64,000 nt of DNA from Candidatus Omnitrophota bacterium. GTDB lineage: Bacteria; Omnitrophota; Gorgyraeia; Duberdicusellales; 4484-171. The stretch lies in contig JALOCC010000001.1 in NCBI GenBank assembly GCA_023227945.1, positions 124,001 to 188,000 of the forward strand, in the 5' to 3' direction. Made by a program: the position numbers and the translations under genes. Shown piece by piece: positions 43,417-51,578 of the stretch (the first letter of the stretch is position 1; every line of letters starts with the position of its first letter). The notes under the pieces were generated by a model. That model did not search any database and was not told the DNA's origin. It saw only the letters and a list, made by a program, of their open reading frames with translations.

Positions 43417-44208
43417 ATGCCGAAAGAGCTGGAAGTCAAAATTGAGTTTTCGAAAAAAATAAAAAACGATGTTTATCTTATAGGGTTTAAGTCAGCTTAC
43501 ATCGCAAGCAGCGCTCGATGCGGGCAATTTTTGCATCTAAAAGTAGACGACAAAATTACAATTCTGCGCCGGCCGTTAAGTATTCATAAAATTGAAAAAA
43601 ACCTTATCTATCTCCTTTTCCGTGTCAGGGGAAGAGGAACCAAGCTCCTTTCACAGTGTAAAAAAGGAGATGTTTTTGATGCTATTGGGCCCCTCGGCAA
43701 TGGCTTCCACGTCCCACGCCCTACGCCTAACGCCCAACGTATTCTAGTAGCTGGAGGAATGGGAGTAGCGCCCTTAGTTTTTCTTGCAGAAAAACTAAGG
43801 GAAATCCGAAGCCCTAAATCCGAAACTCGAAACTTAATACTCTTGGGGGCTAAGAGTAAAAAGGAAGTATTAGCCGAAAGCGAATTCAAAAAGCTTGGGT
43901 TTGAAGTTCATATCGCAACCGACGACGGTTCTAGAGGGTTTAAGGGGTCGGTTGTGGAATTATTAAAAGAACAACTTAGAACTTACAACTTAGAACTTAG
44001 AACTAATATTTACGCCTGCGGCCCTAAAGAAATGTTTTATGAAATAAAAAAAGTTTTGGAAAAATATCCGCAAATACAGGCTCAGGTTTCTTTTGAGCAG
44101 TTTATGGGTTGCGGCCTTGGAATATGTTACGGCTGCGCCATTGAGACGAAAGAAGGATACAAAAAAGTATGTAAAGACGGCCCGGTATTTGATTTAAAAA
44201 TTATATGA
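43417..44208 (+). CDS. pyrK: Dihydroorotate dehydrogenase electron-transfer subunit
   Basis: Ferredoxin-reductase-like partner of class 1B dihydroorotate dehydrogenase; it passes electrons from dihydroorotate via FAD and a [2Fe-2S] cluster to NAD. The FAD motif RRPLSIHKIE, the NAD-binding VAGGMGVAPLVFLAEKL, and the C-terminal cluster motif MGCGLGICYGCAIETKEGYKKVCKDGPVF are present. Three internal stretches (RPTPNAQRI, RSPKSETRNL, LRTYNLELRTN) are encoded by repeat-like DNA. Its catalytic partner pyrD is 6.5 kb away. Overlaps the next gene by four bases. Confidence 0.94.
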   Translation: MPKELEVKIEFSKKIKNDVYLIGFKSAYIASSARCGQFLHLKVDDKITILRRPLSIHKIEKNLIYLLFRVRGRGTKLLSQCKKGDVFDAIGPLGNGFHVPRPTPNAQRILVAGGMGVAPLVFLAEKLREIRSPKSETRNLILLGAKSKKEVLAESEFKKLGFEVHIATDDGSRGFKGSVVELLKEQLRTYNLELRTNIYACGPKEMFYEIKKVLEKYPQIQAQVSFEQFMGCGLGICYGCAIETKEGYKKVCKDGPVFDLKII

Positions 44209-45704
44209 TAAAAAAATTAATTTTATTTTTGTTTTGTATATTAATTACAATTTCCGTTTACGCTCAAATCACGGTGTATCTCAAAAACGGCAGGCAGGTG
44301 CAGGGTTATTTCGTAAGCATAGATAATTCCAAGATAGTAATTGCCCAGGGTAGGGGTAATATTCGAATGAGCCTTTACAAAGAAGAGATAGATAAAATCG
44401 AAGGTTTTACTTTTGAGGAATTTTCAAGGGCAAAAGACACCTACGAAGCCGGCCACTTCGAGGGCAAGGAAAAAGGATTTGCTTCTTCGTATAAAGATGC
44501 CGTTAAGATGGTTTCCGAAAAACGGGGATTAGAATTTATATCAGAAGTTAAAAATGAAATGATTTCGCGTGAGAACATAAAAAAATACATGGAAAAAAAG
44601 CTGCAAGAAGAGGTTAAAGACGAAGAAATTGAGCAAGACAAAAAGCTGCTGGTTAAATTAGGAATTATAAGCCCGGGCGCAGACTATAAAAAGATGATTA
44701 TTGAGCTTTTTACCCGTAACGTTGCCGGTTTCTATGAGCCGAAAGAAAACAAAATGTATGTTGTGGATGAGGCTGCCTCTTCGTTTTCTCCTTTCCTGCC
44801 GTCAGAAGTTGTAATACATGAGCTGGTCCATGCGCTGCAGGACCAATATATTATGCTTGATTATCTGGATGAAGATCTTAAAAAGGCAAACGACGATAAA
44901 GCCCTCGCAATGAAATCCGTCATCGAAGGGGAAGCAACTTATGTATCTTTTAGCATCATGGCAGATTATATTAAAAAAAGAACCAGCGGCGGCCCGCAAA
45001 GTAAAGTATTTGATTCGATGGATATGGAAAAGTTTATTTTGGAATCGATGATGCTTATGACAAAGAGCCTTTCCCCGGAATTTGAAAACAAAGCACTTAT
45101 TCACTATTTGCTTTTTCCTTACATAAACGGCGGCCTGTTTATTAAATACGCCTACGATAACGGTGGCTGGAAAAAGGTCGATTCCGTATACAAAAATTAT
45201 CCGCTTTCAACTGAGCAGATAATTCATCCTGAGAAATATTTTCTTGTTGAAGATAAGCCTCTCCCGTTGCCAGGGAAAAATTTTTCATTTCTCGCTCAGG
45301 ACGGCTACAAAGAAATTTCAAAAGGAACCCTGGGGGAGTTTACCATTTATACATTAGGAATCACATTCCTGGACGACCTTTATGCGAAAATGCTTTCTGT
45401 TGGGTGGGGGAATGATAGCTATTATCTTTATGAAAAAGAAGGTAAACTTACGCTGATTATGGATACGCGCTGGGATTCCGTGCTTGAGGCAGAAGAATTC
45501 TTTAAAGGGATGAAGGCTCTTATGGATAAAAAATATGCGAACCTTAAATGGAATGATAAACAAAACTTTATGATTGCCGAAAACGAAGGCAACATAATTT
45601 ATATAGGCAAAAAAGATGACGGAGTTATGATAATAGAAGAAGAAGGAAAAGATAAAAGCACAATAGAAAAAGTAACAAAAATTTGTGTTTTTCCTTATTC
45701 ATAA
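44205..45704 (+). CDS. Secreted zinc metallopeptidase with N-terminal SH3-like module
   Basis: A 499-residue exported protein: signal peptide (1-20), SH3-like module beginning ITVYLKNGRQVQGYF (22-68) shared with two other secreted proteins of the window, a charged helical linker, and a metallopeptidase core with HELVHALQDQ (His205, Glu206, His209) and a downstream VIEGEATY (241-246) likely to give the third metal ligand. Related HExxH proteins are mostly uncharacterised. Its start overlaps the pyrK stop (ATGA), so it is translated from the same message, although no functional link to pyrimidines is evident. Confidence 0.8.
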   Translation: MIKKLILFLFCILITISVYAQITVYLKNGRQVQGYFVSIDNSKIVIAQGRGNIRMSLYKEEIDKIEGFTFEEFSRAKDTYEAGHFEGKEKGFASSYKDAVKMVSEKRGLEFISEVKNEMISRENIKKYMEKKLQEEVKDEEIEQDKKLLVKLGIISPGADYKKMIIELFTRNVAGFYEPKENKMYVVDEAASSFSPFLPSEVVIHELVHALQDQYIMLDYLDEDLKKANDDKALAMKSVIEGEATYVSFSIMADYIKKRTSGGPQSKVFDSMDMEKFILESMMLMTKSLSPEFENKALIHYLLFPYINGGLFIKYAYDNGGWKKVDSVYKNYPLSTEQIIHPEKYFLVEDKPLPLPGKNFSFLAQDGYKEISKGTLGEFTIYTLGITFLDDLYAKMLSVGWGNDSYYLYEKEGKLTLIMDTRWDSVLEAEEFFKGMKALMDKKYANLKWNDKQNFMIAENEGNIIYIGKKDDGVMIIEEEGKDKSTIEKVTKICVFPYS

Positions 45705-45724
45705 AGTTTAAAAAGGAGGAAACT

Positions 45725-45916
45725 ATGTCGAATTTTATAACCGCCCTGATTCCCTTGATGATTGGAATTGTTATTCTGGCCTTTCCCCAGGTCTTTACGC
45801 AAAAAGATTTGAAAAGTAAAGAAAATGCGCCCACAAGAAAGACAATACAGATAATAGGCATAGCGGCTATTGTCGTCAGCGTGATTATTTTTTTAAAAGT
45901 AACAGCTTTTAAATGA
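45725..45916 (+). CDS. Small two-helix membrane protein (63 aa)
   Basis: Two hydrophobic segments (FITALIPLMIGIVILAFPQVF and IQIIGIAAIVVSVIIFLKV) with a short charged loop between. An AAAAAGGAGGAAACT ribosome site fixes the start at 45725. No family recognised. It lies 20 bases after the metallopeptidase gene and may belong to the same transcript. Confidence 0.7.
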   Translation: MSNFITALIPLMIGIVILAFPQVFTQKDLKSKENAPTRKTIQIIGIAAIVVSVIIFLKVTAFK

Positions 45917-45938
45917 TTTACATTCAAATGAAACCAAC

Positions 45939-45979
45939 ATTTTTTCATCGCTTCGCTTAAAAAAATGATGTGCTAAATG
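45939..45979. repeat. Short dispersed inverted repeat, ATGATGTGCT family
   Basis: ACATTTTTTCATCGC and GCTTAAAAAAATGATGTGCT; a reduced relative of the elements at 7057, 8657 and 23492. Confidence 0.6.
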
Positions 45980-46003
45980 GAAATTTAACCGGAGCGCTTC
46001 GGG

Positions 46004-46040
46004 TTAAATTGTCCAACTAAAGTTGGACAATTTAAGGAGG
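46004..46040 (+). promoter_or_regulatory. Perfect hairpin fused to the ribosome binding site of the glycosyltransferase gene
   Basis: TTAAATTGTCCAACT (46004-46018) pairs with AGTTGGACAATTTAA (46021-46035), running directly into AAGGAGG. The same design, preceded by the same GCGCTTCGGG word, is found before rpmI at 63483-63517. Confidence 0.75.
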
Positions 46041-46045
46041 TCAAG

Positions 46046-47194
46046 ATGGAGCCTTTCATCTCTATAATTGTGCCGGTAAGGAATATGGAAAGAACCATAG
46101 GTAAAACCTTCGAATATCTTATGGGTGCAGAGTACCCCCGCGATAAAATGGAAATTGTATTTGCTGATGGTGGAAGCACCGATAGCACAATTTCAATAAT
46201 AAAAAACTATCAAAAAGAACACCCTTACATCAAACTTGTAGAAATTCCCAAATGCCCTTCTCCGGGCTTTGCCAGGACTAAGGCCTTAGAAGTTGTGAAA
46301 GGAGATCTTGTGTTCTTCACCGACGGAGATTGCGCACCCTGCAAAGACTGGATATATAAAATGCTCGAAGTATTTAAAACGGACGCAAAAATAGGTGCTG
46401 TAGGCGGAGAAATACTTACGTTAAAAGTTGACCCAAATAATCTGGTTGAGATTTTCTGCCAGGCGTTCGGCTTTAACCGGGTTTCCTGGCGTTACGGGAA
46501 TCTACAGGAAGGCTACTACCCGGATTTAAGCGATATGGCGCCGACTCAAGTATGCGGGCACAGAGCATATTTCTTTGTTACAGCCAATGTTGCCTACAGA
46601 AAAGAAGTCATAGATGAAAATTCACGAAAATTCTGGGACTTGCCTACCGGTGAAGATATTGATTTCGGCATAAGAGCAAGAAAAAAGGGGTGGAAATTTT
46701 ATTTTCTTCCCTCAGCTTCGGTTGAGCACATGCATAGAGCGGATTTGCCGGCGCTTTTAAAAGTATGGAAATCATACGGCGCAGCGCACCCGCCGCTACT
46801 TCGTGCACATAGCACAGACCGCATGGAAATAATTTTTCAGTTTCTCGGCAAATACCCCGAGCACCCGATATTGCGCATACCATTTTTTGTAAAAGGATTC
46901 ATTTACATAGGCAACTTTCATCTGATGCATATCTTTGGCGCATTGTTTTTGCTGTTTTTTATTTTACAATGGGGGTTCCCTTGCTCTTTCTGGCTTAAAT
47001 TGTTTGCCTGGGTATCGTTGGCGATAACTTCATATGTAAAATTTAAATACTTTAGAATGATATTTAACATAGAGCCCTATGACAAATGGATTGAATTCGC
47101 GAAGATGAAATATCTAACTAATCTTTATTTTGTTAAAGGCGGGCTGAAAGGTTCATTTAAAAACGGAACTTTTTGTATAGAACCTAGCTTCTAA
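46046..47194 (+). CDS. Family 2 glycosyltransferase with C-terminal membrane segments
   Basis: GT-A fold glycosyltransferase of 382 residues: FISIIVPVRNMERTIGKTFEYL, the first nucleotide motif VFADGGSTDSTISII, the DxD motif in VFFTDGDCAPCKDW (about 93-96) and the ED-type motif LPTGEDIDFGIRA. Two hydrophobic segments near residues 300-335 anchor it at the membrane. It probably builds a surface polysaccharide; donor and acceptor are unknown. A GGAGG site precedes the start, at the foot of a hairpin. Confidence 0.9.
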   Translation: MEPFISIIVPVRNMERTIGKTFEYLMGAEYPRDKMEIVFADGGSTDSTISIIKNYQKEHPYIKLVEIPKCPSPGFARTKALEVVKGDLVFFTDGDCAPCKDWIYKMLEVFKTDAKIGAVGGEILTLKVDPNNLVEIFCQAFGFNRVSWRYGNLQEGYYPDLSDMAPTQVCGHRAYFFVTANVAYRKEVIDENSRKFWDLPTGEDIDFGIRARKKGWKFYFLPSASVEHMHRADLPALLKVWKSYGAAHPPLLRAHSTDRMEIIFQFLGKYPEHPILRIPFFVKGFIYIGNFHLMHIFGALFLLFFILQWGFPCSFWLKLFAWVSLAITSYVKFKYFRMIFNIEPYDKWIEFAKMKYLTNLYFVKGGLKGSFKNGTFCIEPSF

Positions 47195-47197
47195 AGA

Positions 47198-47262
47198 AAG
47201 CTTTCAGCTATCAGTCTTCAGCTCTCAGCTGAAAGCTGACGACTGAAGGCAGAGAGCTTTAA
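47198..47262. repeat. Inverted repeat, AGCTTTCAGCTATCAG family (before the TSUP gene)
   Basis: AAAGCTTTCAGCTATCAGTCTTCAGCTCTCAG pairs with CTGAAAGCTGACGACTGAAGGCAGAGAGCTTT. It is followed by AAAGGAGACGT and the start codon. Confidence 0.88.
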
Positions 47263-47271
47263 AGGAGACGT

Positions 47272-47628
47272 ATGTGGATTGGTTATGTAATTTTGGGTTT
47301 GGCTGCTGGGACGCTTAGTGGGCTTTTAGGCATCGGCGGAGGATTAATCCTTATACCAGCACTTGTTTATATCTTTGGGTTAACACAACATCAAGCTCAG
47401 GGCACGACCCTTGCCTTTATGATTCCACCCATAGGTTTACTTGCCGCGCTTAAATATTATCACGACGGCAACGTAAAACTTAATATTGCTATGTTCATGT
47501 GCTTGGGGTTTTTTATTGGCGGACTGTTGGGGGCAATGTTCGTTAACAAAATACCAGAACTTTTGCTTAAAAGGATATTCGGCATAGCTTTATTGTTGGC
47601 TTCTCTGCGGATGATTTTTGGAAAATGA
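47272..47628 (+). CDS. Half-size TSUP (TauE/SafE) family membrane transporter
   Basis: A 118-residue protein with about four transmembrane segments and the TSUP repeat pattern GxxxGLLGIGGGLILIPALVYIFG near the N-terminus, followed by AQGTTLAFMIPPIGLLAA. Usual TSUP proteins have two such halves (about 250 residues), so this one probably works as a dimer. Substrates in the family include sulfite and organosulfonates; none can be assigned here. An AAAGGAG site precedes the ATG. Confidence 0.83.
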   Translation: MWIGYVILGLAAGTLSGLLGIGGGLILIPALVYIFGLTQHQAQGTTLAFMIPPIGLLAALKYYHDGNVKLNIAMFMCLGFFIGGLLGAMFVNKIPELLLKRIFGIALLLASLRMIFGK

Positions 47629-47683
47629 ACCCTTTCCTAAGCCCTAACGGCGTTTAGTTTAAAAGGCAAAAGAGAATAATTCA

Positions 47684-48115
47684 TCAACGCACGTCTTTCT
47701 CGATTATTTTAAGTAAATCTTCTCTTAATTTATCTTTTGTCCACAGGCAGTAACCTACATAAAGGTCATATTTCAGCGAATAAAATACATTAGGAGCGCA
47801 TTCCCAGGTTTTAAAACTCATCGGTAATTTACTATAAGAAATATCAATATACGTACCTTCTTTCTTTCCGATTTTCTTCCATGGTTCACCATATGTAATG
47901 TAAAGCTCGTCCCTGCGCGATTTCTTTAGCGCAGTATTATCAAAAGCCTTGAGGTCACTGTGGTTTTGTTTTAACACAATGATATCATCATAAATCTTCT
48001 TGATTATTTCGTTGCCGCCTTGGATGTAAGATTCGGCGAAAGCATTTGGAGCAAAGGGTATCAAGGAAACGAAAAATAGAATTGCCAGAATGCACGCTTG
48101 CATATTTTTTGTCAT
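47684..48115 (-). CDS. Secreted hypothetical protein
   Basis: A 143-residue protein with a signal peptide (MTKNMQACILAILFFVSLIPFA, cleaved after NAFA), then a mixed region with IYDDIIVLKQNHSDLKAFDN and WECAPNVFYSLKYDLYVGYCLW containing two cysteines. No family recognised. It is the last gene of a leftward group of six poorly characterised genes (47684-50418) that interrupts the rightward order. Confidence 0.7.
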   Translation of the reverse strand: MTKNMQACILAILFFVSLIPFAPNAFAESYIQGGNEIIKKIYDDIIVLKQNHSDLKAFDNTALKKSRRDELYITYGEPWKKIGKKEGTYIDISYSKLPMSFKTWECAPNVFYSLKYDLYVGYCLWTKDKLREDLLKIIEKDVR

Positions 48116-48209
48116 TTTTACCCCTTTCTTAAAAGTACCCCAGTCACCGGTCTTAAGCCGCCCAGTTTTGACTTGCCAGTAGAGCTATGGGGCGCTTCTT
48201 TAGCAAAAA

Positions 48210-48539
48210 TTACTTTATAAACCTAATACATAGGGGATACTTAAAATCTTCACCTTTACTTGTCTTTACGGCTGCAATGATTACCATAACATAATTAAAA
48301 ATTATTACCGCAGGGAAAAGAAAAAAGCCAATCAGCATAAATGCCGAAAGCCACGCCCCAATTAGATAAATTATGATAGAAATCTGAAAATTTAAAGATT
48401 CTTTGCCATTCTTGTCGACGGCTGCCGATTCGCCATTCTTAACTAACCAGAGAATCAAAGGTCCCAAAAATCCGATTAGCCCCAAAAGATGACATGCCAT
48501 TGCTAAATTGTTCTCTTGTTTATTCTGCGCTTCTGCCAT
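48210..48539 (-). CDS. DUF4870-type membrane protein
   Basis: About 109 residues: ENNLAMACHLLGLIGFLGPLILWLVK, KNGKESLNFQISIIIYL and a last hydrophobic segment fit DUF4870, a small family of three-helix membrane proteins of unknown role. The start at 48539 is set by AAGGAGGTGTTT; a GTG two codons upstream overlaps that site. Confidence 0.85.
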   Translation of the reverse strand: MAEAQNKQENNLAMACHLLGLIGFLGPLILWLVKNGESAAVDKNGKESLNFQISIIIYLIGAWLSAFMLIGFFLFPAVIIFNYVMVIIAAVKTSKGEDFKYPLCIRFIK

Positions 48540-48593
48540 AAACACCTCCTTAATGACCCCGACGTAACGTCGGCGGGATACAATAAAATAATA

Positions 48594-49004
48594 CTATCCC
48601 CAAAATATCCATCCGAATAACCGTACAGCTATATAATAAAGCTTTGCAAACCCAAAGCCATTATTTTTCAAAATAATATAAAATTCTCTATCAACTTCCT
48701 TGCGTTTGATGAATGATTTTACATCTCGGCTAAACTGGTAAAAAACGTCGTGGATTAAAGAAGCATAATAAGTTTTGCTTTGCCCTGTATCAAAATTTAA
48801 AACCCCTTCAAATGTCCCGACATAAACATCTTTTATCTTTAACTTAGGGCTGCAGCCATCCCAGGCATAGCCTTTATAATTGCTGCCTTTTACGATAACC
48901 GTGCCATCAGAATCAAGCTTAAGCCACTCATTTTCGAATGCGCGTTCTTTTATCAGTGATGGATAGTTATAATCTTTCTTTATACAATATACGTAAACAC
49001 CCAT
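48594..49004 (-). CDS. DUF1353 family protein
   Basis: A 136-residue protein resembling DUF1353, a family frequent in phages and their bacterial relatives: YASLIHDVFYQFSRD and EVDREFYIILKNNGFGFAKLYYIAVRLFG are the conserved blocks, and GYAWDGCSPK precedes them. Conserved His, Asp and Glu residues suggest a hydrolase-like role, unproven. It directly follows a small membrane protein gene (three bases apart), a layout reminiscent of phage lysis cassettes. Confidence 0.72.
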   Translation of the reverse strand: MGVYVYCIKKDYNYPSLIKERAFENEWLKLDSDGTVIVKGSNYKGYAWDGCSPKLKIKDVYVGTFEGVLNFDTGQSKTYYASLIHDVFYQFSRDVKSFIKRKEVDREFYIILKNNGFGFAKLYYIAVRLFGWIFWG

Positions 49005-49007
49005 ACT

Positions 49008-49259
49008 TTACTTTTTTCTTGCCGTTGTTATGAGGGGCAACGCAAAGCAAAATACTAAAACTATTGCGCCGACAGCTATGGTATATTGCGCAATAAACAA
49101 ATGTAATGAAACCGCCGCTTTAGGTATTGTCCCCAGGGCAACAGGTGAATTTTTCCAGCTTTCCATTGCTATTTGCATTACCAGGTTGAACATAATATTC
49201 AAGGCGATAAATGAAAGAAATAAAATAATCGCACGTAAGATTACTGATACCCACTTCAT
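49008..49259 (-). CDS. Small membrane protein (83 aa)
   Basis: Two hydrophobic segments (VILRAIILFLSFIALNIMFNLVM and YTIAVGAIVLVFCFALPLI) separated by a polar loop, and a basic end. An AAGGAGGATAAAA site precedes the ATG. Unknown function; next to the DUF1353 gene. Confidence 0.65.
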   Translation of the reverse strand: MKWVSVILRAIILFLSFIALNIMFNLVMQIAMESWKNSPVALGTIPKAAVSLHLFIAQYTIAVGAIVLVFCFALPLITTARKK

Positions 49260-49323
49260 TTTTTATCCTCCTTATTGCCAACGATAAACTATTTCGCCAT
49301 CCAAGATTTACACTTTACTATTT

Positions 49324-49572
49324 TTATTCTTCTTTACGCAGTTTCCTTTTCAAGAATTCCCCGAAAAGAAAAAGCATTGATGAACAAAACAGGCCTTTGG
49401 CAAAAAAATACATCTGAAGATTCATCTCTGCCGGGTCAATAATGTTTTTACCTCTTAAAAACGGCGATTTATCGCCAAAGCTTACAAAATACCCGCCGAA
49501 ATAGAGCCAAGAACAAATAATCAGAATCAAAAGCGCTACGATTGGGTTTATCCATTTGAGATAGAATCTCAT
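49324..49572 (-). CDS. Small membrane protein (82 aa)
   Basis: Two hydrophobic segments (INPIVALLILIICSWLYFGGYF and MYFFAKGLFCSSMLFLFGEFL) and a basic tail. AAAAGAGGTCAA lies before the ATG. No family recognised; part of the leftward group. Confidence 0.65.
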   Translation of the reverse strand: MRFYLKWINPIVALLILIICSWLYFGGYFVSFGDKSPFLRGKNIIDPAEMNLQMYFFAKGLFCSSMLFLFGEFLKRKLRKEE

Positions 49573-49599
49573 TTGACCTCTTTTTTAGTAAATAGTATC

Positions 49600-50418
49600 T
49601 TATTTATTCCGCAATTTTTCTATTTTTTCTATATGTAATTTGTCCTTAATAGTTAATGCTTTTCCAGCAAAATATTCTTTTTTATTGCGAAAAGAAAAAC
49701 TTATTTCATGATTTTCTTGTGATGCTATTTTTATATCGGTTACTAAAAGATTAGTATAAGAAATTTTTTGTTCATGCAACTCTGTTTCAATAACCCATTT
49801 TGTTGGTTTTTTTATATTTGTTCCAGGGATATTATACGGCAATTGTGACATTGCCAAAGTGGCGTGGCGTATAGTTTTAATAAAATCAGCCAGTCTCATT
49901 AGTTGTTTTGATGGGTGACAATTTGGCGGAAGCAGTAAGCCAATTATTTTCTTATGTTGCTTTTTTACAATGCTGATAGATTCTGCAAGGTCACTGTCAT
50001 TCGAAATTATCACAGCACAGTCATATTGATTCATCCAGGCATCGTTTAGTAAATGAACAGCAAGATTAACATCCGAGCCTTTTTCTTCAGTTTTAATTAT
50101 TTTGACAAATTTTTGATTATCTGTGGGGTTGGCTAATATAGCCCAGGCGTCATGGCTAAGAAAATGTCCGTAGTATTCAGAAAATCCGGAAGTATATTCT
50201 TTTAATGCCTTTATATATGTTTGTTGATTTTTGGGTTTATGGGGGTCAGTTTTACCAGAAACCGTGGCCGTGAAGTATTTAATCTCTTCGATTTTGTGTG
50301 TTTTATCTAAGATCGTTTGGCAAAGTTTTTTTAAGTCCAACCATTTGTAAGGAGAATCTTTCAGGCCGCGATAATAGAGGTTAAAGCCATCAATATATAT
50401 CCACGTTCTTTGAGTCAT
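49600..50418 (-). CDS. NYN-domain (LabA/DUF88-like PIN-fold) protein
   Basis: A 272-residue protein with a PIN-fold NYN domain: WIYIDGFNLYYRGLK at the start (acidic Asp in IDGFN), KGSDVNLAVHLLNDAW and CAVIISNDSDLAESISIVKKQHKKIIGLLLPP, the three conserved acidic blocks of these probable RNases. A C-terminal domain of about 90 residues is unrecognised. Some NYN proteins take part in RNA maturation or defence. The frame begins at a TTG at 50427; the ATG at 50418 is preferred. First gene of the leftward group. Confidence 0.83.
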   Translation of the reverse strand: MTQRTWIYIDGFNLYYRGLKDSPYKWLDLKKLCQTILDKTHKIEEIKYFTATVSGKTDPHKPKNQQTYIKALKEYTSGFSEYYGHFLSHDAWAILANPTDNQKFVKIIKTEEKGSDVNLAVHLLNDAWMNQYDCAVIISNDSDLAESISIVKKQHKKIIGLLLPPNCHPSKQLMRLADFIKTIRHATLAMSQLPYNIPGTNIKKPTKWVIETELHEQKISYTNLLVTDIKIASQENHEISFSFRNKKEYFAGKALTIKDKLHIEKIEKLRNK

Positions 50419-50436
50419 TGTGGACAAAAATAAGCA

Positions 50437-50458
50437 GGGGCTGCCAAAAGGCAGCCCC
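50437..50458. terminator. Perfect GC-rich hairpin between divergent NYN and pyrD genes
   Basis: GGGGCTGCC (50437-50445), AAAA loop, GGCAGCCCC (50450-50458). A second small pair CTTGGG/CCCAAG follows at 50463-50480. There is no T-run, so termination is uncertain; it lies in the NYN leader. Confidence 0.45.
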
Positions 50459-50658
50459 GCGCCTTGGGTCGAAGCCCAAGGGTAGTTAGCATATTTCTTT
50501 CAATTAAAATATATACCATAACAACCATTTTTGTCAAATTTTTATTTTACTCATTATACCACCCCCATCATAAATCAAAAGTATTTTTAAGCACAGATTG
50601 TATAGCTAGAGTTAACCTAAATCAACGAATAAACTAACATTTGAAACTACCCGCATTC

Positions 50659-50664
50659 TATAAT
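50659..50664 (+). promoter_or_regulatory. Predicted -10 box of pyrD
   Basis: TATAAT twelve bases before the ATG, with only a weak -35 (TAACAT at 50635-50640, 18-base spacer). If used, the transcript would begin within a few bases of the start codon. Confidence 0.4.
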
Positions 50665-50675
50665 ACAATAGGTAA

Positions 50676-51578
50676 ATGAATTTACGCGTAAAAGTAGGTA
50701 ATTTCAACCTTCCAACCCCGGTTATTTGCGCTTCCGGGACTTTTGGCTACGGAGAAGAGTTAAAAGGCCTGGTTAACTTTAAAAATATCGGCGCAATAAC
50801 TACCAAAACCATTACTCCGCAGGCGCGTGCCGGAAACCCTCCCCCTAGAATTTATGAGACAGAATACGGAGTTATCAATTCAATCGGACTGGAAAATCCC
50901 GGGCTAGAGGGCTTTCTGGAAGAAAAACTCCCAATGCTTGTTAAGCTGCCCGTAAAATCAATCATAAGCGTCGGCGGGTTTTCGCAGGAAGATTACGAGG
51001 AAATAGTTAAGCGGCTCGAAGACAAAAAAATAGAAGCTCTTGAAATTAATCTTTCCTGCCCTAATATCAAAATGAAAAAAATGTTTTCTCAAAACAAAGA
51101 GTTAACTTACAATCTAGTGAAGTCTTTACGAGCGCTTACCAAAAAAACTCTGATCATAAAAATTACACCGGAAATAGATGATATTGTAGAAATCGCAAAG
51201 GCAAGCAAAGAAGCAGGTGCGGATGCACTTTCCCTTGTAAACACTTTCTTTGCTCTTGCAATAAACATCGAAACAAAAAAGCCTTATTTGGGAAGTATTC
51301 ATGGCGGCTATTCAAGCCGGGCAATCAAGCCGCTTGCCTTATATAAAATCTGGCAGGTTTACAAGAGTGTGGATATACCAATTATTGGCGGAGGCGGCAT
51401 TGAGAATACAAACGATGCCATTGAGTTTTTTCTTGCCGGAGCAACCGCAATAAGCATCGGCACGATAAATTTAGTTTATCCAAACCGGGCAACTGATATA
51501 GTAAAAGGGCTGAAAGATTACATGAAGAGAAAAAAGATAAGCGATATAAATGAATTAAGGGGAGGAATGCTCGCATGA
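50676..51578 (+). CDS. pyrD: Dihydroorotate dehydrogenase, catalytic subunit (class 1B type)
   Basis: FMN enzyme that oxidises dihydroorotate to orotate. LRVKVGNFNLPTPVICASGTFGYGEEL, then NSIGLENPGLEGF and EINLSCPNIK (substrate residues), LVNTFFALAINIETKKP and the FMN phosphate sites PIIGGGGI and GATAISIGT are present. The class 1B form works with PyrK, which is encoded at 43417. Its stop overlaps the pyrF start (ATGA). No PyrR element is seen before it. Confidence 0.95.
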   Translation: MNLRVKVGNFNLPTPVICASGTFGYGEELKGLVNFKNIGAITTKTITPQARAGNPPPRIYETEYGVINSIGLENPGLEGFLEEKLPMLVKLPVKSIISVGGFSQEDYEEIVKRLEDKKIEALEINLSCPNIKMKKMFSQNKELTYNLVKSLRALTKKTLIIKITPEIDDIVEIAKASKEAGADALSLVNTFFALAINIETKKPYLGSIHGGYSSRAIKPLALYKIWQVYKSVDIPIIGGGGIENTNDAIEFFLAGATAISIGTINLVYPNRATDIVKGLKDYMKRKKISDINELRGGMLA

